A stretch of 64,000 nucleotides of DNA, taken from the NCBI GenBank assembly GCA_034440575.1, contig JAOTOL010001646.1:1131501-1195500 (forward strand). Direction: 5' to 3'. The notes beneath the pieces were generated by a model. The model had not been told where the DNA came from. It did not search any database and saw only the letters and a list, made by a program, of their open reading frames with translations. This stretch comes from Imbricaverruca yamaguchii (lineage: Eukaryota; Arthropoda; Thecostraca; Neoverrucidae). The position numbers were made by a program, and so were the translations under genes. Positions within the stretch are counted from its first letter, which is position 1. The number at the start of each line of letters is the position of its first letter. Positions 56,767 to 64,000 of the stretch are shown here, piece after piece.

Positions 56767-57256
56767 GATCGAGTTTTAAAGGCACAGGTGATCGGATATT
56801 GATGCAGGTAGATATTTTGCGATGGAAGATAGGTGGATTTGCTTCCAGGGGTGATTGCTTGTTAGAAGGGTAGAGAAAATGCAGCAAAAGGTAATAGCTA
56901 TATATCATTATCCACGTATTTGCAGTTGGTCGATGTTCCGAGGGAATCAGTCAAAATGCTTGCCTTCAATTAACAGCGCGTTGAAATATAATGAGTGGAT
57001 CTCCGCTATTCCTCTCTCACCATTTCATCCACCTTCTCACCTTCTCCCTCTTCCCTTTCTCCCACCATTCCCATCCTCCTCTCAAGGTGACATATAGAGC
57101 ATGGACGCTACGCATATTACACATTGCTACATATGAATCACACATAAATAAGACATCATTACTACAGACTCAATATCACGTGACACATCTTCAACTACAT
57201 CACATTTTGTGATTATATGCCGCCGCAGTCACTCCCTGGTCACGCTTAATTAGGGA

Positions 57257-57464
57257 CAGAGACAGTGACAGTGACGGTGACGGTGACGGTGACGGTGACG
57301 GTGACGGTGACGGTGACGGTGACGGTGACGGTGACGGTGACGGTGACGGTGACGGTGACGGTGACGGTGACGGTGACGGTGACGGTGACGGTGACGGTGA
57401 CGGTGACGGTGACGGTGACGGTGACGGTGACGGTGACGGTGACGGTGACGGTGACGGTGACGGT

Positions 57465-57503
<39 letters not shown>

Positions 57504-57583
57504 GGCGACGGTGACGGCGACGGCGAAGGTGACGAGAGACGAGAGAGACGAGACGAGAGACGAGAGACGAGAGACGAGAGACG

Positions 57584-57635
<52 letters not shown>
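57257..57635 (+). repeat. Compound microsatellite (GTGACG)n-(GGCGAC)n-(GAGAC)n-(GA)n
   Basis: Over 30 nearly perfect GTGACG units followed by a shift to GGCGAC, then ACGAGAG-type units, then pure GA. Open in several frames, so the long Thr-Val, Ser-Pro and Arg-His ORFs here are by-products. Confidence 0.97.
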
Positions 57636-57639
57636 ACTG

Positions 57640-57765
57640 GTGAAGCCGACACCGGAGACGACGGGGCAGGTGTGTGGCGCTCAGCGGCAAGACGGCCACA
57701 TCAACATCAACATCAACATCAACATCAACAAGCTGGTAGCGAGGAAGCGTAACCCGGACAAGTGA
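57640..57765 (+). other. (ATCAAC)n tract with a possible coding end
   Basis: Five ATCAAC units (57700-57729) sit in a plus-strand frame CGAQRQDGHI, (NI)n, NKLVARKRNPDK-stop, preceded by gacggggcag. It could be a short terminal exon with an expanded Asn-Ile repeat, but there is no family match. Confidence 0.3.
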
Positions 57766-57817
57766 CGGTATCCGTGAGCGAAAAATGTGATGCAGTTGAA
57801 GATGCGTCATGTGATTT

Positions 57818-57925
57818 CAGGGGTGGATATAGGGAGCAATGGGGGCATGTGCTCCCACATGGCTCAGGAAGGTACCCCGCCAACAGGACTTGAGGGCGCT
57901 TCCCCCTCTGTGGGAATATGCCCCA
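57818..57925 (+). mobile_element. Dispersed repeat beginning CAGGGGTGGATATAGG
   Basis: Head resembles the element at 23283; internal gggggcatgtgctccc-type sequence. Confidence 0.4.
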
Positions 57926-57929
57926 TCTG

Positions 57930-60200
57930 TAATATATGTGTATTCAATGTGACACTGTACTCTTCGTAACGCCGATACTCGATGTGTCAATATGCGAGGA
58001 GGGTGGTGGGGGAGGGGGGAGGAAGGAGGGAGGGAGAAGGCGAGAGTGGATAAGATAGGTTGAGAAGGGAATGGCAGAGATATCGGTGGCTGGATTGCAC
58101 TAAGATGCTAATTAAATATTGGAACTCGCTTTGTTTGTTTGTTTGTTTGTTGTTGTTTCGCGATTGTTTCGCTCAAAACATCAAGTACCCGCAAATGCAT
58201 CGATCATGATAGATAGCGGTCATATTCAGCTGCACTGTTTCTATGAACCTCACAATTCATCATCCCTGTCAGCGAATCCACTCATCCTTCATTTCAAACT
58301 ATCTATCGACATCAGTATCCGACACCCACGCATCCATAAACTCGGCCCATCATGACCGGATGCTCTGTTCACTGCGGCCAACAATGCTGCTACTTATGAG
58401 CCAGCTAATGAACTACCAATCAGGTAATTGCACACAGCCCAGTATTGTGAGAAACGACGAGGATGTCGGGCACAAAAAGCGATGCATATGTACAACATCA
58501 ATGTACCGACATATCAGACATGTGTTTAACAAGGAACACTCAATAGAAGTGATGGTGCGAAAAGTGGAAAGTGCGTAAACCTTGGTGAATAAGATGGGCG
58601 GGTGGGCAACGAAAACGCTATTTTTAAAAGAAAAATTACATGTTTGAACTCAGCATGACGATAAAGCATCGAAGGATGCCTGGAATTGAAAGATCTGACG
58701 TTAAAAATGCACAAATGGGTCACTCCAATTTAGCACTGGATAAAAACCACCACCACGGTGCCAATTATCTTCAGAACGTTATGACAGCACGACCAGAGCA
58801 TATCTGGAAACTGGTGTCTGGTCAGAAACTATCTTGGGCAGTCATTTTTCGCTTCGAAGCACCGTCGTAAGGCTTCACCTTGTTATATTCCATCGATTGC
58901 TTAACATTGGCTCGTATCCGAATACATTTCGTTTCGATGATTGAAGGTTCGACGGGCCACGGTTCTGCCAGGTTCGGGATGCCTCGGTGACAATTCACGC
59001 ACAGTCTATGCATTTTATTTGTCACAACTCGGAATCTTCCGCAATTCGATGCGTATAAATGTTCCGATTCAGACTCGCCGCCGCCAATGACCACTAAGAT
59101 GGTGCAATCCTCGGAATTGGAATTTAGGGGCGCATCGACTACATCGGTCATGCAATGGTGTTATCTTCAGCCAGGCACACCCTGTGGTTAATGTCGCGTC
59201 TCGGAGCCATCAACCTTGGCAGTAGCGGTGCAGCCACACCTGCTGCTAATGGTGGAGAGAGTTCTTATCCAAATTCGAAGATTTCCTTACAACCTCGATG
59301 CCTCGCACGTCTGACAGTATGTCATGTATTGCGCTCGTGTAGAGGTCAGGACAGTGGTAGAATCCGGGACCTGTGGACGGTGGGTAGGTCGCTGACATTC
59401 CAGGGCCTGCTGGAAAGTTGGATAAAAAGTTTCCAGTTGAGCATAATGGTCAGCTTCTTCACTGTTGTTTAAAAATAGGAATCGAGGCCAATGACTTGCC
59501 AAAAATAGGACAAAAATTACTCCATGCATTATTCTTGAGAATGCTTCAATAACGAGGTAAGATTTATAGAGACGTGGGCGCAATATGATCAACGACATAG
59601 TCCATGCACTCATTAATCCCGATAACTATCTTTTGCCGCATTAAAAGTTAATGGAGCTGCACGTAAGTTGTACGAGACACGCCTATATTTACCCTGCTCC
59701 TTGAATGCAGCGTTCGCTGAGCTTTATCGCTTTCGGTTTGGCTCTTATCACGCTTGGCTGTTACAACACGAACTTCATGACGGCGTCATGAGCATTACCA
59801 CTCCAGCCACCTCTTCACCACCAATATTAGCAATACACGTAGTTAACATGTTAGTGTTTTTAGGACTATGCAGCATATCTATATCGTGAAATTAGCGACT
59901 TGGCGACACTGCACCCACGTAGAAAAAAAGAAAGGCTTGCTATGAAATGCAGATGTGACAAACACTTGCTTCCAATAAGTAAAAATTGAACCATTGGTAT
60001 GGATTGATATTGCGGACGCAAAGTGCCTACATTTAACTCAGCTTTCGCCCTACATTGCATTGTGTGTGCTGTGCTTGGATGCCCCACACGCTTCTGTTCC
60101 AGTTTCGGCAAGGTGTCCACGAGCGCTCTGGGAGCAACTGGCGCCGCATGATATCCCACTCAGTGGTTTCCTGTGTGACATTAGCCGTAATCAACTCGGC
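57930..60200. other. Spacer with one SINE fragment
   Basis: The family B SINE end lies at 59112-59155 (minus strand: GACCGATGTAGTCGATGCGC-CCCTAAATTC). (GTTT)n at 58131-58152. No gene recognised. Confidence 0.45.
59112..59155 (-). mobile_element. SINE family B 3'-end fragment
   Basis: Minus-strand match to the shared GTAGTCGATGCGCCCCTAA end. Confidence 0.6.
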
Positions 60201-60285
60201 TAATGATGGCGACTGGTGCTGACATTCATTAGCTCATACGCCAGGAAAGGCCACACGGTGGCGCCGTCTCCAGTGTGGCTGACGT

Positions 60286-61016
60286 GCCACACCCCATCAG
60301 GTGGTGCAGGTGTCCGGCCCTCGTGCCATACCCCATCACGTGGTGCAGGTGTCCGGCCCTCGTGCCACACCTCGTCAGGTAGTACAGGTGTCCGGCCCTC
60401 GTGGCTGACGTGCCACACCCTGTCAGGTGGTACAGGTGTCCGGCCCTCGTGCCATACCCCGGCACGTGGTACAGGTGTCCGGCCCTCGTGCCATACCCCA
60501 TCACGTGGTACAGGTGTCCGGCCCTCGTGCCACACCCCGTCACGTGGTACAGGTGTCCGGCCCTCGTGCCACACCTCGTCAGGTGGTGCAGGTGTCCGGC
60601 CCTCGTGCCACACCTCGTCAGGTGGTACAGGTGTCCGGCCCTCGTGCCATACCCCGTCAGGTGGTACAGGTGTCCGGCCCTCGTGGCATACCCCATCACG
60701 TGGTACAGGTGTCCGGCCCTCGTGGCTGACGTGCCACACCCCGGCAGGTGGTACAGATGTCCGGCCCTCGTGTCACACCCCGTCACGTGGTACAGGTGTC
60801 CGGCCCTCGTGGCTGACGTGCCACACCCCGTCACGTGGTACAGGTGTCCGGCCCTCGTGCCACACCCCGTCAGGTGGTACAGGTGTCCGGCCCTCGTGCC
60901 ACACCCCGTCAGGTGGTACAGGTGTCCGGCCCTCTTGCCACACCCCGTCAGGTGGTACAGGTGTCCGGCCCTCGTGCCACACCCCGTCAGGTGGTACAGG
61001 TGTCCGGCCCTCGTGG
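60286..61016 (+). repeat. 39-bp minisatellite, about 19 units
   Basis: Unit CGTGCCACACCCCGTCAGGT plus GGTACAGGTGTCCGGCCCT. Some units carry an extra GGCTGACGT. Units alternate between CAGGTGG and CACGTGG at the same position, so every unit has a CANNTG core. 39 is divisible by three, which leaves all frames with few stops and produces 13-residue repeat ORFs on both strands that I do not treat as genes. Confidence 0.96.
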
Positions 61017-61019
61017 TTG

Positions 61020-62210
61020 GATGCGAGGACACCCGCCATGCGGCCCACACAGTTGGGCCGATGCACTAGTGTCATGATTGGACCCGCTGACATCTGCTCT
61101 GGTGATGGCTGGACTCACTGGCACGAGTATTACAGCTAAAGCAAGTGGACTCACTGGCACACGTATTACGGCAGCGCTGTTGGTCCAATCGACACGTGTT
61201 ACGCCTCCCACACGGTTGGGCCCATTGGCACATGTTACATCGGCCAGCTCAGTTTGACCCATTGGCACGGGTCGCATCAACCAGCTCAGTTTGACCCAGT
61301 GGCACGTGTCACATCGGCCAGCTCTGGTTGACGCATTGGCACAACTGGCAAATGAACTCGCGGACTCCGCCGCCAGGGCCGGGCGACAGGAACAATGCCA
61401 TCATTGGCGTACAATGCGCATACAAGTATGGCCGTAAGCCGATACTTGGCTGCTGATCTCCAACTCCGGTCGATATTCGTGTCTCCAGTGCCGGATTGGC
61501 ACTGCGATCCAGTCGAGAACTGTCCCGGCTCAGACGCATTTCATCTTCGAAAGTGAGCCTAATTTTAGCTTTATCCCGCAAACAGCTTTCACGCCCTATA
61601 AATCTCTCATCACGGCCAGCGGTTCATTTCAACGGAATTAGGATCAAGGTGGCCATTCGCTACGTGCTCGAAGGCAGGATTGGGGGCGGCGGCCGGCGAG
61701 ATACTTCCACATGCTGGCGTTCGATGGTCGTTCACGCCGAACGCGATGCACGGACGTCTCTCGCCGTCACTTGGAGTCAATTCGGGTGAAAGCTTCTCCA
61801 AATCGGCGTCGGTATTGGGCATGGCCCAGTGCTGCTTGTGACGAAGGTCGGTACCGTCTGCGCACTGTACTTGGAGCACGCTCGCCATACCGCCTCGTGG
61901 CTATAGATAGCAAGGTCGCATGGATTTCAACACGGGTGCCGCACATTATTGTGCCGCTCACACCATTGGTGGATCGTACACTACCGCTACACTCGCATTA
62001 CTTGGCCCCTCCCCTCCCGCATAGCCTGTGCGCATATATCTGGGTATGTATGCACCTGCATAGCTATTGTTTGTGTAATAAGAGGGAACCGATCAACTTG
62101 ATATGAGCTACACGCACGCACGTTTTTCTGATGGGGAGGTGATGGGCATACTTATCGACTTACTCAAGCAGTGTGGACATCAATTCGACCTCCCCGCCCT
62201 CTCTGATCTG
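61020..62210. other. Spacer, no gene called
   Basis: The first part (61.03-61.33 kb) shows a loose repeat of CACTGGCACxxGTxxxAC / TTGxCCCATTGGCAC units. A minus-strand frame at 61309-61581 (KIRLTFEDEMRLSRDSSRLD) is protein-like but unidentified. Confidence 0.4.
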
Positions 62211-62211
62211 G

Positions 62212-62330
62212 AGGCAATCTCCTCTGCGGACGATCTGTCGGCAGACGGCAATCTCCTCCGCGAACGATCTACCGGACGGCAATCTCCTCCGCGAACGACC
62301 TACCGCCAGACGGCGATCTCTTTCGCAGGC
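62212..62330 (+). repeat. About 32-bp tandem duplication, three units
   Basis: GACGGCAATCTCCTCCGCGA-type units at the left border of the gypsy gag frame. Confidence 0.75.
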
Positions 62331-62507
62331 TTCTTCCGTAAGCCGCAGAGCGTCTGCTGACGGCGGCACGCACTGCTCTGGCGCCCCTGTCGGATGACAC
62401 GGAGCTGGACGTCCTCGCTCAGGCAGCCGACTGGTACATGGGTGTCACCCGGTACGGCAACGTCGTCCCAGCGCCTGGCTGGTCGGAGCCCAGCGCCTGG
62501 TACATTG

Positions 62508-62795
62508 CTGCCGCTGCCCGCTGCCGCTGCCGCTGCCGCTGCCGCTGCCGCTGCCGCTGCCGCTGCCGCTGCCGCTGCCGCTGCCGCTGCCGCTGCCGCT
62601 GCCGCTGCCGCTGCCGCTGCCGCTGCCGCTGCCGCTGCCGCTGCCGCTGCCGCTGCCGCTGCCGCTGCCGCTGCCGCTGCCGCTGCCGCTGCCGCTGCCG
62701 CTGCCGCTGCCGCTGCCGCTGCCGCTGCCGCTGCCGCTGCCGCTGCCGCTGCCGCTGCCGCTGCCGCTGTCGCTGCGGCTGCCGCTGCTGCCAGC
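62508..62795 (+). repeat. (CTGCCG)n microsatellite, about 45 units
   Basis: Nearly perfect hexamer run inserted between the capsid and coiled-coil parts of the gypsy gag. Open in all frames (poly-Ala, Arg-Cys, Ser-Gly and others). Confidence 0.98.
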
Positions 62796-62865
62796 GGCTG
62801 GCCCCGGGCAGCCCACTGCGGCTGGAAGTCTGCCACTCGGCCGGCAGCTCGCCCGGACACCAACT

Positions 62866-63545
62866 TTCTGCGGCTGACCTGCGTGGTGCCATTCCGACCC
62901 TGACTGTCGCAGTGCAGCACCACCAACCTTCTGTGGCTGACCTGCGTGGCGCCATTCCACCCTAATGTGCAGTGCAGCACCACCAACCTTCTGCGGCTGA
63001 CCTGCGTGGTGCCATTCCGACCCTGACTGTCGCAGTGCAGCACCACCAACCTTCTGTGGCTGACCTGCGTGGCGCCATTCCGACCCTGACTGTCGCAGTG
63101 CAGCACCACCAACCTTCTGTGGCTGACCTGCGTGGTGCCATTCCGACCCTGACTGTCGCAGTGCAGCACCACCAACCTTCTGTGGCTGACCTGCGTGGTG
63201 CCATTCCGACCCTGACTGTCGCAGTGCAGCACCACCAACCTTCTGTGGCTGACCTGCGTGGCGCCATTCCGACCCTGACTGTCGCAGTGCAGCACCACCA
63301 ACCTTCTGTGGCTGACCTGCGTGGTGCCATTCCGACCCTGACTGTCGCAGTGCAGCACCACCAACCTTCTGTGGCTGACCTGCGTGGCGCCATTCCGGCC
63401 CCGACTGTCGCAGTGCAGCACCACCAACCTTCTGTGGCTGACCTGCGTGGTGCCATTCCGACCCTGACTGTCGCAGTGCAGCACCACCAACCTTCTGTGG
63501 CTGACCTGCGTGGCGCCATTCTGGCCCCGACTGTCGCAGTGCAGC
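62866..63545 (+). repeat. 63-bp in-frame minisatellite within gypsy gag, about 11 units
   Basis: Unit contains CACCACCAACCTTCTGTGGC and TGACCTGCGTGGTGCCATTC plus CGACCCTGACTGTCGCAGTGCAG. Each unit adds 21 residues (QHHQPSVADLRGAIPTLTVA plus V). One unit (near 62950) has lost 3 bp and gained a stop. Base differences between units are few (ggtgcc/ggcgcc, accctg/gccccg). Confidence 0.95.
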
Positions 63546-64000
63546 GCCTCACCCAGCGACACGCAGCCGCGGATCGCCGCACGCCGCCGCTGCGGCCACG
63601 TTCGCCGCCGGCGATCGTCCCGGCGGCAGCGCAGGTCATCGCGGCGGCAGCGCAGATCATCGCGGCGGCGGCGCAGGTCGTCGCAGCGCTGCCTCTGGCG
63701 CGCCGGTCTCCAGCCATCTGCCGACCGGCGCTGGCCTGGCGCTTCAGTGCTGCTGGCTCCGCATCAGGCCTGGCTCGGCGGCTCGCAAATGTGCTGCGCC
63801 TTGCGGTTGGTCGGTTATCTGAGCGGGGCGGTACAAACTGCGTCGTGTGTCGCTGCACCCTCCTCCATCTCGGTGCAGCTGGTCTTCGTCCACGACTCGG
63901 CATCAGGAGAGCGGTTTCTGGAGGATGCCGGCACCCGGATTGGCGTCCTTAATCCTTCCGCCAGCCGGAGGTTACTCCAGGTCCGCCAACTCAGGATTCA

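Larger units (their letters stand above)
62312..64000 (+). pseudogene. Ty3/gypsy LTR retrotransposon gag-protease relic, cut by the window edge
   Basis: From 62312 one frame reads GDLFRRLLP-stop-AAERLLTAARTALAPLSDDT and ELDVLAQAADWYMGV, the end of a gypsy capsid domain. After the microsatellite the frame resumes as SVADLRGAIPTLTVAV repeats ending in VQRLTQRHAAADRRTPPLRP, a gag coiled coil and basic region. In another frame 63751-63822 reads CWLRIRPGSAARKCAAPC then GW and a stop, the cysteine-rich gag end of invertebrate gypsy elements (normally CWYH...G...A..C..PC; the histidine is lost). From 63852 a third frame reads VQLVFVHDSASGERFLEDAG and TRIGVLNPSA, the retroviral-type aspartic protease, with the active-site D-T/S-G changed to D-A-G. 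Stops, frameshifts and repeat expansions show it is inactive. Reverse transcriptase and integrase would lie to the right. No LTR was identified. Confidence 0.85.

Noticed and set aside
57250..57810. Ser-Pro, Arg-His and Thr-Val repeat ORFs
   Set aside because: They are by-products of the (GTGACG)n tract in different frames.
60229..61139. ORFs of 270-307 codons on both strands
   Set aside because: They are translations of the 39-bp repeat, open on both strands because the unit is a multiple of three with few stops.
62866..63562. Minus-strand CAG|GTCAGC donor-like site in each 63-bp unit, with a protein-like reading beside it
   Set aside because: The plus strand is clearly gypsy gag in frame with a recognised coiled coil, so the minus-strand donor is coincidental.
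62300..63562. 420-codon minus-strand ORF with poly-Ala
   Set aside because: It is antisense to the gypsy gag and spans the (CTGCCG)n and 63-bp repeats.

Overview
This is eukaryotic nuclear DNA from an invertebrate animal. Short GC-rich exons sit in long introns or spacers full of retroelements and tandem repeats. The transposon set (CR1-like and other non-LTR retrotransposons, a mariner relic, a Ty3/gypsy relic, three tRNA-type SINE families) fits an arthropod or other invertebrate; a crustacean is a guess I cannot prove. There are no bacterial operons, rRNA genes or CRISPR arrays.

Left end (0-17 kb, minus strand): the 5' part of a fibrillar collagen gene of the type V/XI class. Exon 1 encodes a start codon and signal peptide, exon 2 the start of the thrombospondin-N-like (TSPN/LamG) domain, exon 3 its continuation. 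All three have good splice sites and their phases match (1/1, then 1/1). The gene runs off the left edge. Intron 1 is at least 14.5 kb and holds a 1.7-kb minisatellite, a SINE with target-site duplications, a 3.8-kb AT-rich segment with convergent terminal motifs, and several GC-rich minisatellites. The most striking feature of the window is that splice donors of this gene are tandemly amplified: the whole coding part of exon 1 plus its donor is a 100-bp unit repeated nine times, and the end of exon 2 plus its donor is a 41-bp unit repeated about five times. Exon 3's donor is followed by a short 9-10-bp repeat.

Middle (17-47 kb): mostly repeats and spacer. It contains a reverse-transcriptase fragment, four 3' ends of one CR1-like LINE family, SINEs, a mariner relic, several perfect hairpins, one well-formed orphan plus-strand exon at 30.1 kb, and a plus-strand terminal exon at 44.9-45.2 kb that encodes an acidic/basic tail with a bipartite nuclear localisation signal, lying in a CpG-rich block.

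Right (47-64 kb): a minus-strand gene is represented by a phase-compatible internal exon (55.0 kb) and terminal exon (47.7-47.9 kb). A candidate plus-strand exon at 52.7 kb has a donor directly followed by a 24/48-bp minisatellite. A 39-bp array lies at 60.3-61.0 kb. The window ends inside a decayed Ty3/gypsy gag-protease region whose gag coiled coil has been expanded by an in-frame 63-bp repeat, next to a long (CTGCCG)n tract.

The theme is exceptional minisatellite density. In at least three places the tandem repeat is built from, or abuts, coding sequence. All family assignments come from reading translations by eye; nothing was searched against a database.
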